The notes: a model not told the origin generated them from the sequence alone. A stretch of 64,000 bases of DNA from Dehalococcoidia bacterium (GCA_030610855.1 JAUWQY010000003.1:1-64000); one strand, 5' to 3'; positions 1 to 9,253 are shown, numbered from the stretch's first letter. Numbers and translations: made by a program.

Positions 1-215
1 GGAGGAAAACAGAATCGCTGAATGTAGCGGCTTGCGGCGCAATCTGCATGTATCTCAGCCATCATAAATATTGAACCTATCACCGAGTGGCCAGTCTTCG
101 TCGTTTCAACCAACCACGTATTATTTTTTGATGAAAACTTAAGACAGTTATCAGATTACACAGCAGGTCACACTCTGGCTGATTGTTGGGCTAAAGCTAG
201 AGGATACGCAACTGG

Positions 216-791
216 TTATGCCACAAGATGAAGAATGACGAGCTCTCCAACGGGTGGGTTTTTCTGTACTGCCTCAAAGTCTGAATCGGCTGTGATGAAT
301 GTTCGAGCATGTGTTTCAGCAAGTGCCAGGTGCATGGCATCTGCTGGGCTCAGTTTGAATTGTCGCATATAGTGGGGAGTTAGGTCAACAACATGTTCCC
401 ACAGTGCGTCTCTCTTCGGGATTACCTCAATTGGTACTCCAGCACTTGACCAGCTTTTCATCATTGAACCTACAGCAGTAATCCAGCCTTCATAGGATGC
501 GAAGATTCTCTCACACCAACGTAGATAACATGTCTTGCTCCAGTGAGCATTTGGGGGTTGCTTTGCCAGTTGACAGTAAGCCAACTTGGCCGTTGCCCAA
601 AGACATTCATTTACCGACATCGCAGATAACAATATGTCAGACTTACCTGTCAGTAAGGTCGCCATCAATCTAACACACGTGGGGTACAGCCTATGAGTCC
701 TAACGATAGTTCCAACTAGAATATTCGCATCAAGGTAGACGGGAGGGTCAATTGCCATTTGTGGTGTCCAGTCAGAATACTGCATACTCAC
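216..791 (-). CDS. PIN-domain protein (VapC-like putative ribonuclease)
   Basis: YLDANILV near N-terminus, LSPADAMHLALA and TFITADSDFE near C-terminus, matching PIN acidic motif spacing. Confidence 0.75.
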   Translation of the reverse strand: MSMQYSDWTPQMAIDPPVYLDANILVGTIVRTHRLYPTCVRLMATLLTGKSDILLSAMSVNECLWATAKLAYCQLAKQPPNAHWSKTCYLRWCERIFASYEGWITAVGSMMKSWSSAGVPIEVIPKRDALWEHVVDLTPHYMRQFKLSPADAMHLALAETHARTFITADSDFEAVQKNPPVGELVILHLVA

Positions 792-792
792 A

Positions 793-1182
793 CTACTCAG
801 GAGTGGTTACAATGTCACTTAGGTCAAGGTCAGGCATCCCATGAATGCACCCTATGTGGCGCACAAACGCTTTGAATAACTCGGGAGACATTTGCTGCCT
901 ATACTGTTCTAGGTCAATACCACCATATCGTTGTTGGTATTCCTCACCTCTTACCACTATACCTGGCGCAACCACAATCTCAGCGGGTAATTCTAGAGGT
1001 TCTGCGACGGTTTGAACTGGTTGTGGGAAATCAGATTCCCTAAGAGAAAATATGTCTTTGATTTGCCTCCAAGCAAGCGAGCCAGTATCTTCAATCCCAA
1101 GCTCAAATGGGTCTGAGATTTCTTCGACGTCACGCGGTTTTGGTAGTTGTATGCGCTCAATGGTGGCGGTATCAGTTGACAT
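793..1182 (-). CDS. Hypothetical protein, 1 nt upstream of the PIN gene (possible partner/antitoxin)
   Basis: Open frame tightly packed in the same operon; no recognised motif. Confidence 0.55.
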   Translation of the reverse strand: MSTDTATIERIQLPKPRDVEEISDPFELGIEDTGSLAWRQIKDIFSLRESDFPQPVQTVAEPLELPAEIVVAPGIVVRGEEYQQRYGGIDLEQYRQQMSPELFKAFVRHIGCIHGMPDLDLSDIVTTPE

Positions 1183-1184
1183 CG

Positions 1185-1853
1185 TTAATTCCCCCCCCTC
1201 TTCAAGTAACTAGAGACTGACTTGGCTTGACCCGTTTGCCACTGCCCAGCAGCCTCAAGAAATCTTCGCACGTAGTCGGTATCAAACGCAACCTCTTTGT
1301 TCTGCTGATATCGTAAGCTCAAGAAGATAAAGGTATCTGGAACTTGGCCTCTTCCATAGTGCAGGTACGTTCTGAGCAATTGCTCTTTTCCCATAGGCCC
1401 AGTTTGAGAATGTTTCAATATATCGCCTTCTGTCTGGTCAAATATCAATCCAATGTCGGTGGTAGGGTCTACCAGGTCGCTTGGCTGAAGAAAACGATTC
1501 TTCATAACAAGAAGAAGTTCGTGAAACGGTAAGGCATATGGCTCTATGAAAACGGATTCATACCAGATTTGGCCAATTCTAGGCAGTTTTGATGCACTAT
1601 TTGATTTCACCAGCTTGTCTGCAGCTATATTAATGCTATCCTCCATGGATTCCATTCCTTCTTGTATGAACTCAAAAGCCTTGATTTGGAGTACCACCTG
1701 CTGCTTCTTATCCTCTAGATTTAGAATCAGAGGCGACCCCCCAATTTCTGCTGACGGGTTCTCTCCTACGCTACGGATTATGTTGCGCATCTCAAGCCAC
1801 GGGTTGGATGCTTCAGAGAATCGCAATCCTAAGGCTGTCTTGACTAATTCCAT
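1185..1853 (-). CDS. Hypothetical protein, first gene of the PIN operon
   Basis: 222-aa ORF, 2-nt gap to the next gene. Confidence 0.55.
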   Translation of the reverse strand: MELVKTALGLRFSEASNPWLEMRNIIRSVGENPSAEIGGSPLILNLEDKKQQVVLQIKAFEFIQEGMESMEDSINIAADKLVKSNSASKLPRIGQIWYESVFIEPYALPFHELLLVMKNRFLQPSDLVDPTTDIGLIFDQTEGDILKHSQTGPMGKEQLLRTYLHYGRGQVPDTFIFLSLRYQQNKEVAFDTDYVRRFLEAAGQWQTGQAKSVSSYLKRGGN

Positions 1854-2026
1854 GACTTTACACCACCTGCCTCCCCAAAGTGTCTGAAAGGATAAAACAC
1901 AATGGTATTGCTTGTCAACTGATTACCCCGCTAAAAGCAACACAGTTATATAATCATTATACCATTGCCGGCCAGAGGAATTCGCCTTGTCAATCCAAAC
2001 ACTCAGGCTGAGCAGTTCCGGGTTGA

Positions 2027-2070
2027 ACAAAGTGACGAATTGTGTGTCAGGTCACAATCCGTCACTTTGT
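2027..2070. terminator. Long inverted repeat (acaaagtgacg...cgtcactttgt), probable terminator or dispersed repeat
   Basis: 11-bp perfect arms plus inner attgtg/cacaat pairing, in the gap between the PIN operon and the ars-like cluster. Confidence 0.6.
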
Positions 2071-2143
2071 GCAGCCATTAATTAACTCTCCACGCTTGCA
2101 CTGAGGGTAGCTCCTTCTTTCAACTTCCCCAATGAACTAACGC

Positions 2144-2851
2144 TCAGCTCTGTATCCAGAGCACGACAAGGTATATTCCCACACCTATGAAGATAATGGA
2201 AACTGCCACACGAATGATTTTCTCAGCGCGGGTGAGCGCGTTAAGCCAGGTAGAAACCCTGGCTACACCAGCGGATATAAGCACGCCGAATACTAAAACA
2301 GGTAGCCCAGTGCCAATGGCATATACCGCAGGCAGTGTCACACCGCCAGCGGATTTAAGGGACAGAGGTATCAATACTCCAAAGAATAGGACAGCGCTAT
2401 AAGGGCAAAAGGCAAGGGCAAACAGAGCACCCAACAGGAATCCACCTATCATCCCCCAGTCGGCGACCTTTCCTCCTATTGAAGACAGCTTTCCTCCTCC
2501 CGAACTAAAAGGCATCCTGTTTATACTCAACATTATCACCCCTACCACTATCAGAAGTGGCCCTAGGACTTGTTCACCGAAATCCTGAAGAAATGAGGCT
2601 ACTCCAGGCACCTCAAGTCCAGCCACAATTATCAGGGTGCCAATGATGGAATAAGAAAACATGCGCCCCAGTGTATAGAGCGTTCCAGTTATAACAGCGT
2701 ATCTGCGCTCTTTCACTCTACGGCTAACATATGCTATGGCAGCAATGTTGGTAGCCATAGGACAGGGACTAATAGCAGTTATCAACCCCAGAAGCAGTGC
2801 TGAGAGGGCGGGGATATTGATGTTTCCCGTAATACCACCCAAATCCATCAC
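2144..2851 (-). CDS. CcdA/DsbD-like membrane permease (ArsG-family-like transporter)
   Basis: Multi-TM protein with SPCPMATNIAAIAYVSRR and AFCPYSAVLFFGVLIPLSL, the paired TM-Cys motifs of CcdA/ArsG-type proteins; adjacent thioredoxin-fold genes. Confidence 0.75.
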   Translation of the reverse strand: MMDLGGITGNINIPALSALLLGLITAISPCPMATNIAAIAYVSRRVKERRYAVITGTLYTLGRMFSYSIIGTLIIVAGLEVPGVASFLQDFGEQVLGPLLIVVGVIMLSINRMPFSSGGGKLSSIGGKVADWGMIGGFLLGALFALAFCPYSAVLFFGVLIPLSLKSAGGVTLPAVYAIGTGLPVLVFGVLISAGVARVSTWLNALTRAEKIIRVAVSIIFIGVGIYLVVLWIQS

Positions 2852-3573
2852 GCCTCTCCGCTGAGGCTTTTCTCAACCTCGCTCTTCACTACTTCGACAA
2901 ACGCCTCGTCATCACCAATGACAAACCAGATGTCTGTTACCTGTTCAATATGGTCACTGCCGTCTTTTATGGTATTAATAAACAAGGATGACGTATAGGC
3001 GCCATATTTGTTAACAATGTCAGTCTTTGCCTCGTCCTGTACATTGATGGATTGGAAAATCACCTTGCCACTAGCCAGCTCATCTTTAAAGTAGGTTTCT
3101 AGGGTATAGCGTGTCTCTTCCTCGGCGTATCTACATCTATAGCATTGCTGTGTACGGTGAAAGTAAACAACATCAACCCTGTCAGCCGGGCCTGAAGAAT
3201 TGTTTGAATTTGGCTGCTCTTGGTAGCTCACTGTGATGGTTACTTGATTCATGACTTCGCCACCGCGGCCATCAGTCACCGTGACTGTAACATTGTAGGA
3301 GCCTTCAGAGTTAGGAGCAGTCCAGGTAACCGTAGCTCCTTCCCCATTTATTCCGCCTCCGCTAGCCGACCACTTATAGCTTAGCTCGTCGCCGTCGCGG
3401 TCTGAAGCAGTACACACAATCTGGCAGCTTCCCGAAGGGAGAACTCTCTCCGGCTCAGCTTCCAGACTGGTGATAGCTGGCCGATGGTTGGCTAGCATCG
3501 TGTAAAATAGGATTGAAAGTAGCACTGCTGCCGCCACAATTCCCATAATTAATAGATATCTTTTTTTGTTCAT
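2848..3573 (-). CDS. ArsF-like thioredoxin-fold protein with N-terminal TM and PKD/Ig-like domain
   Basis: Start taken at MNKKRYLLIMG; PKD-like TASDRDGDELSYKWSASGG...VTVTDGRGG; C-terminal VVYFHRTQQCYRCRYAEEET. Confidence 0.7.
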   Translation of the reverse strand: MNKKRYLLIMGIVAAAVLLSILFYTMLANHRPAITSLEAEPERVLPSGSCQIVCTASDRDGDELSYKWSASGGGINGEGATVTWTAPNSEGSYNVTVTVTDGRGGEVMNQVTITVSYQEQPNSNNSSGPADRVDVVYFHRTQQCYRCRYAEEETRYTLETYFKDELASGKVIFQSINVQDEAKTDIVNKYGAYTSSLFINTIKDGSDHIEQVTDIWFVIGDDEAFVEVVKSEVEKSLSGEA

Positions 3574-3602
3574 TAGTTTCTCTCCTCTGAAGTCTCTTTC
3601 GT

Positions 3603-3692
3603 TCAAGCCTGTATCCAAGGCATCACATAATATATTACCACTCTTATAAGGGTGATGGAGACTACCGTTTGAATGACTTTCTCGTGGGTCTC
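3603..3692 (-). pseudogene. C-terminal remnant of a second ArsG-like permease
   Basis: Minus-strand translation EKVIQTVVSITLIRVVIYYVMPWIQA* aligns with the intact permease C-terminus EKIIRVAVSIIFIGVGIYLVVLWIQS*. Confidence 0.75.
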
Positions 3693-3979
3693 CGTCCCCT
3701 CTTCCCAGTGTTTCTCTTTGGATTTCCGTATTGTTGTTTATACTCCTTGAGCAGCGCCTTCGAGTAATCAGCTTCTGCACCTGGCGCAACATAACTGTAA
3801 ATTTTGACCCTTTGGAGCAGGTCTTTTTTGATAGCCTCGTCATCGGCTAGCCGGAGGTCGGCAACCTCCTTGAGAATGTTCTCCAGGTTCGCAATGTCCA
3901 CCTGGAAGCCGCCCGGCAAGACCAGTTTCTTTACCATCCTTGCCGCAGCTGCGGCACAGCATGGTTTCTCACCTGTCAT
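3662..3979 (-). CDS. Small conserved hypothetical of ars/thioredoxin clusters; C-terminal tail runs into the permease remnant
   Basis: Start at MTGEKPCCAAAAARMVKK after an aaggaggt RBS; basic tail NPKRNTGKRGRRPTRKSFKR lies partly in the remnant. Confidence 0.55.
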   Translation of the reverse strand: MTGEKPCCAAAAARMVKKLVLPGGFQVDIANLENILKEVADLRLADDEAIKKDLLQRVKIYSYVAPGAEADYSKALLKEYKQQYGNPKRNTGKRGRRPTRKSFKR

Positions 3980-4027
3980 TCTTACCTCCTTGTGTACTTG
4001 CATGACTTCTGTACCAAGGTTAATCTT

Positions 4028-4291
4028 CTACCTTTTGGTTTTATCTTCTTTAGTTAAGGCGTCAGCGATAAGGAGAGCAAGCTCGGCCTTGGTGGGCACC
4101 CGCCCAGCACAGACCAACTCTTCGTTGATTACCAATCCGGGAGTAGTCAGAATGGGATACTGCACTATTTTCATCATATCCTTGACCTCCTCTATGCTGG
4201 CATCAACGCCAAGTTCTTTCACCACCTCTCTGGTAGTCTTTTTCAACTGGTGACATCTAGCGCATCCGGGTCCTAGAATCTTTATGTTCAT
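4028..4291 (-). CDS. Small redox-active thioredoxin-family protein
   Basis: MNIKILGPGCARCHQLKKTTREVV, CxxC thioredoxin-fold motif. Confidence 0.85.
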   Translation of the reverse strand: MNIKILGPGCARCHQLKKTTREVVKELGVDASIEEVKDMMKIVQYPILTTPGLVINEELVCAGRVPTKAELALLIADALTKEDKTKR

Positions 4292-4976
4292 CCTTTTACC
4301 TCCTTATCAATTTCTCAAAAACTAACACGCTTTTCTCTAGGCGTCCAAGCTCTATAAGCTGGTGACAAAACCATATAACAATCCCGCCGCAGTGCAGCAT
4401 GCGATTAAGATGACATGAGCAACGCAACACCTATACCTTTTAGCTTCAAGTTGTCCACAGGTGTGGTGTAGAAACACAAGTTAACGCTATACTGCTACGC
4501 CAGAGATAACAAAACAGGTCATTGTGCAGCAATCCAGGTGGTTGTGGGCTTTCATCCTCATGAGGCGCACTCCGGACCTCTGCTTGATCCGGTGATCCTT
4601 CATACGCGCAGCGCCAAATGCTACACTATCGCTAATCTATATGTAGCACAGTTGCAGTGACGGGCAGATACGCACGGTTACGGCAACCACCTTGAGCATA
4701 GCTCCTGGTGTTTCCTACTAGGACCCGGATCAATGCAGCCGGTGCCGCGCATGAGAGCGCCACTGATAACTCAGACTCAAGAGGGCCTGGATGCCCAATC
4801 CAGTTCCTCATCTCGAAGCTGCATCTGCGTCACCGGGATCTCTAGGTCAGTGCGATGCTTCACCCTTGATACGGTTCGCGCGGAGCTCAGTAGTGGTTTG
4901 CGAGCGCCCGCCAGCCCCAGATCGCTCGGGACCGTTCCCTGAGTTCAGGACTCGCTCGATCATGGGTTGTCTGTGA

Positions 4977-7900
4977 TCACGGCTCGTCCAGGAGGAACAG
5001 CCATCTGTCCAATGGGTCGGGGTAAGCATAGAACCTCTTCAGGTGGATAACCTTCTCGGTGGGGAAGGCCCTCTGCAGATAGAAGGGTCCGCTGCAGACC
5101 CAGAAGTGACCCTTCTCCGGGGCGGTGTACCAAGCATGAAGGTTATCGTAGCGCTCGGTCGCCTCGTTGGCATCGACGTAGTCACCCATCGTCGGCGGGT
5201 AGGGGATGTTGTCTGGGTAAATCCCTGCCCTGAAGGTATCCAGCTGGTCCTTCAGGATGGGCAGGCTCGGACCGGCGATGAAGTCCGTCCACTCGACTTC
5301 GTTAGCCGTGGCCTTGGTCTTGCCGAAGGCAAGCAGACCATCCGCCTCGGCTCCGATACCGAGGGCAAGAACGTGCCAGAAGCCGTTGCCGCCATCGTAA
5401 TCGGGCCACATGGTCGTGACCGTAAGCTCAGCATCCACATACCATTGATCGGAGTAGTACTCGACGACCAGCCCGTAGCTTGGATTATCGGTGATGAACT
5501 TCACACCCTTGAACTGGCTCATCAAATCGTCGAAGTAGTACACCGCGTCTGCATCGTAGATGGAGCTCTCCGGCTTGGCGCGATCGAACAGAAGGATCGT
5601 GTAGAGGATGAAATCGCCCATGGACAGCGTGCTGCCATCATGCAGCGGGGTCTCGAAGATGTCCAGCGGGTAGTAGCTCACCGACTTCGTCAGCGCGACC
5701 CTATCGCTGGGGTCAGGGAACCGCTCCGCCACGGTGATGAACTCCTGTGTCGTGGCATCCCAGTCGGCCCAGGCGTCGTCGGGAACGGTGATCTCAGTCG
5801 CGAAGTCAAGTGAGCACCACTCGGTGTTGATCACGCAGACTGGCAGGCCGGTCTGACACGTAACCTCGGCACTGTCGATGCGTCCCGCCCAGCGCAGCCC
5901 AGTGCGCGTGTCGGGGTGGTGACCCATGTCGCCGGTGCCGCGGATGGGGAGCGTGTCGTAGAACCGGCTGCTGCCCCCAATCGGGTTCCAGGGGCGGGCT
6001 AGTATCCCGGGCATGGCTACCCTTAGCGTGCCACCGTACGGGGAGCCGCCTTCGTCCGTGAAGTGTACCGTAAGTGCCCACATCCAGGACCGGTACACAC
6101 CGCCCGCGAGGTCAGCTGCCACGTCCACGTTGGCCTGCATCGGGGTGAACCACTCATTCGTTACAATGAAGACCCTCACAGAGTCCTCCATCGTGCCCCA
6201 CATGCATGTCTCGAACAGGTCAGCCCGCTCTTCCATGGTGGTGAAGTCGTTGCTCCACAGCTTCTCAGCCTCGGTGAAGTAGGGCTGGTCGTGGCCGTAG
6301 GCCTCCCATAGAGGGCTCAGGGGCAACACGTCGGTGTACATGAAGCCGAGCATCGGTCCTTCGTTACGGGAGATGACGGTGCTCACCCAGCCGCCGGTGT
6401 AGATGTGCCAGAGGCCGAGGTCAGGGTCGCTGTTCAACCAGATATCTGACAGCTCGGGAAGGGTGCCGTACTGTTCCGCCACGGACAGGCCCCAGTCTTC
6501 CAGCAGATCGGCGAGGTAGTCACCCATCTCGGTCCTCTCATCCTCCGTCCTGATGAGGAAGATGACCTCGACCTGCTCATCACCACCACCGTAGTCGTAC
6601 CACCAGTAATCGCCGTGATACGTGCAGCCGAGCGAGAGCATCCCCGCCTCGAACTGCAGCCAGGCGGCATCGAGCTTCTCACTCGTGTGCGCGTAATACG
6701 CCTCAACATCAGCCATGAGGGTTGGGTACCTCTCAGCCGCCTCGAAGGCGTGGTTCAAACACGTGTATCTTGGCACTCCGAGGCCACCCATCATGCTCCC
6801 GACAATGTAGTCGCGGTCGATCAGCCAGTTGATGGTCTCGCGAATCTCGGGCAGGCAGAACGGATTCAGCTTCCCGGTTGCGGTAAACAGCGGGCCTACA
6901 GGGTTGAACGTGTACTCGTACCAGTTCCCGAGGTTCTTCTTAGCCACCAGATCGGGATCAGCTAGCACCTCGGCGTAGAGTGTAGCATCCGTCACGCTGT
7001 ACGCGAAGATGTCCAGCTCATCGGCCTGCAGCAGCGCGATGGCCTCTGTGGCATCCGTCTCTTGTGTTATCACGATCTCCTCTGGGACGGGGAGACACTG
7101 TTGAGTCTGCAATTTGTAGTGCGAACGCACTTCACTGATATCAAGACAAGAAAGATATATAAAAGGTCTAAGATACAAATCGTCATAACGCATTATTACT
7201 CGATTATCAGTGTCGCACGTAGGGTTACATGCTGTATGATGCGTACATCCTGTATTCTTCTTGTCTTCAAGATCATCCAGCCCAAGAGTATGACCAATCT
7301 CGTGTAACGCCACTCTCAGGAAAGGGATTCCACTATAATCAAAATCACAGTAATCATCTGCTATCCACTTTGTCGACGCGCCTCCGGGGTGGGTATTGAA
7401 ATATATGGTGAATTGTCCTGCAGGACTATAGCCCCATAAGTACCATGTAGTTCTAGCATAAACATCACAAGGTAGTAAATCATACCACTGGCAAAAATTC
7501 GTTTCACGAAAGACTATATCAGCCTCGTCTTCATCTCCAGTTATGTCAAAAGTGATAGTATCATCCAATGCAGTTTGCCACATCAGGAAAGCATCAGCTA
7601 TTTCCTGATGAAATAAGGATTCATCGTCCTCATCACCCGGAACCGAAGCTATGTAATAACTGACAGTAACACCTGGATTCCAACGTTGTCCCCAGAAATT
7701 CCATCTAGAAAAGTGATTGGTAGAGACATGAATAACATTAGCGTTTGTGTCAACTACATAATCATTAGCTAGATGTGCTTCTTCAGAGCCGCTCAATGCG
7801 AAATAGACAGAAAGAAATCTCTCGGAGAAATCTGTTCCATCAATAAACCCATCGTCGTCCAAATCGCTATACGGCAAAGTGATTGTGCAGTTCTTGCTTA

Positions 7901-8204
7901 GAAGAATGTTATCAGGTTCTATTAGGATTGCAGGTGTAAACGATGCAAATTCGCACTTATCTGAAACAGACAAATCAAATGTGGTTTCGCTTACACTAAT
8001 AGTTATTTCATCCGTAAGAGCATCTGGCGGTATTTCGATACGCGTTCCGTATATGGAACTCTCTGGATCAGTAACCTCGAGCACTCCACCATCAGGTCCA
8101 ATCACAGCTTCAGCCTCTGGTTCCTGCGCTGTGTCACAAGATACGGGGATTGCCAGAGCCAGCAATGAAAACACTACGGCTGCTATGACTATGCCTCTTC
8201 GCAT
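4977..8204 (-). CDS. Secreted lipoprotein fusion: ZU5-like region + matrixin/M10-like zinc metalloprotease + family-5-type ABC substrate-binding protein
   Basis: Signal/lipobox MRRGIVIAAVVFSLLALAIPVSC; zinc motif HEIGHTLGLDDLED; SBP-like RTEDERTEMGDYLADLLEDWGL and GGTLRVAMPGILARPWNP. Confidence 0.75.
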   Translation of the reverse strand: MRRGIVIAAVVFSLLALAIPVSCDTAQEPEAEAVIGPDGGVLEVTDPESSIYGTRIEIPPDALTDEITISVSETTFDLSVSDKCEFASFTPAILIEPDNILLSKNCTITLPYSDLDDDGFIDGTDFSERFLSVYFALSGSEEAHLANDYVVDTNANVIHVSTNHFSRWNFWGQRWNPGVTVSYYIASVPGDEDDESLFHQEIADAFLMWQTALDDTITFDITGDEDEADIVFRETNFCQWYDLLPCDVYARTTWYLWGYSPAGQFTIYFNTHPGGASTKWIADDYCDFDYSGIPFLRVALHEIGHTLGLDDLEDKKNTGCTHHTACNPTCDTDNRVIMRYDDLYLRPFIYLSCLDISEVRSHYKLQTQQCLPVPEEIVITQETDATEAIALLQADELDIFAYSVTDATLYAEVLADPDLVAKKNLGNWYEYTFNPVGPLFTATGKLNPFCLPEIRETINWLIDRDYIVGSMMGGLGVPRYTCLNHAFEAAERYPTLMADVEAYYAHTSEKLDAAWLQFEAGMLSLGCTYHGDYWWYDYGGGDEQVEVIFLIRTEDERTEMGDYLADLLEDWGLSVAEQYGTLPELSDIWLNSDPDLGLWHIYTGGWVSTVISRNEGPMLGFMYTDVLPLSPLWEAYGHDQPYFTEAEKLWSNDFTTMEERADLFETCMWGTMEDSVRVFIVTNEWFTPMQANVDVAADLAGGVYRSWMWALTVHFTDEGGSPYGGTLRVAMPGILARPWNPIGGSSRFYDTLPIRGTGDMGHHPDTRTGLRWAGRIDSAEVTCQTGLPVCVINTEWCSLDFATEITVPDDAWADWDATTQEFITVAERFPDPSDRVALTKSVSYYPLDIFETPLHDGSTLSMGDFILYTILLFDRAKPESSIYDADAVYYFDDLMSQFKGVKFITDNPSYGLVVEYYSDQWYVDAELTVTTMWPDYDGGNGFWHVLALGIGAEADGLLAFGKTKATANEVEWTDFIAGPSLPILKDQLDTFRAGIYPDNIPYPPTMGDYVDANEATERYDNLHAWYTAPEKGHFWVCSGPFYLQRAFPTEKVIHLKRFYAYPDPLDRWLFLLDEP

Positions 8205-8580
8205 GATATTCCTCCTTTGCCACTCTCAGGCACTGTGTGGATAGAATAACTACATAGTCTCCAATCTGTCAAGAGGTGTTTCTAGATCCGATGCAGCGTT
8301 TACGGGTTGTTGCAGACGATGCTCATATGCCTAACAGAAACTCCCCCCTTGTACAATGAAAGTAGATCTAATACAAGGAGGTGAGATATGCCAGACCTGA
8401 AGGCAGGCGGGCAGATCAGGGGAATACTGCACTGATCGTGAGTCTTCAAGGGCAACTACGCGGTATCGGAAGTGGCGAGGAAAAATGAAAGCAGCTATAG
8501 GTTGAACAATGTGGCTTTCTGTTACCTGTGCTGGTTGCTATGAGAATACATTCATCCGGCCTGACAGATTCGCAACTAGT

Positions 8581-9051
8581 CTAGCGATTCCCCTTACTGG
8601 AGCTCACGGATGCCGATGCGCTTAGCCCTATTCCAACTCTGGTTTCTGCTTCCCTTGCAAGGTTGAATCTTATCTCCCCGTGATATATTCGATGGCCATG
8701 CCATCCGATGTTAGCTTCAAAGACCCTTGGGCCGGATTGTAACTTGTCGGCGTGATGTCCATAATAATTACTAGTTCCCTTCCTGAACTTACTTTTCTCA
8801 GCTTCTGACACATCTACTGGGTCCACATCTAGGTGGTTGTCTTTCTCGTCCCAGCGCAGTACAAACTCTGGTAATGTCCCCATCGCGGCATTCTTCGGCT
8901 TCAATCTTACGATGACCAGAAGCCCCGTGGGTCCAATTTGCCGACCGTCTAGGACTATGTCATATCCTGGGTGGATAAATGTGTGCCGTTCATTTACGTT
9001 AAACGCACTACGCGCCTTGCCATCACGTTTTGTTACCTTGTTTACGTTCAT
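8581..9051 (-). CDS. Hypothetical protein
   Basis: 156-aa ORF, no recognised motif. Confidence 0.45.
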   Translation of the reverse strand: MNVNKVTKRDGKARSAFNVNERHTFIHPGYDIVLDGRQIGPTGLLVIVRLKPKNAAMGTLPEFVLRWDEKDNHLDVDPVDVSEAEKSKFRKGTSNYYGHHADKLQSGPRVFEANIGWHGHRIYHGEIRFNLAREAETRVGIGLSASASVSSSKGNR

Positions 9052-9120
9052 GTTTTATCTAGTCTTCGTAACCACCATTATAACATGGGTGACTAGGCTG
9101 ACCGTTGCCAGAAGAATGAA

Positions 9121-9142
9121 AAATAGTCCCAATGGACTATTT
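9121..9142. terminator. Hairpin aaatagtcc-caat-ggactattt
   Basis: 9-bp perfect inverted repeat downstream of the RM operon. Confidence 0.5.
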
Positions 9143-9253
9143 CAGAACTGCCTCGTGATCTATGAGATTTGGCTGATCCTAAGAGTGCACAAAATGACGA
9201 AATGTGTGACGGAAGTTCGAGCCTGCTCGAACTTCCCCTGAAACGCAACCGAA

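Noticed and set aside
28-231. Plus-strand open frame ending ...RQLSDYTAGHTLADCWAKARGYATGYATR at the window start
   Set aside because: No start codon context, short, overlaps the PIN gene end; could be a fragment but not supportable.
5043-6965. Plus-strand ORFs (256 aa, 116 aa etc.) antisense to the fusion lipoprotein
   Set aside because: GC-rich antisense artefacts; no motifs and fully overlapped by a well-supported CDS.
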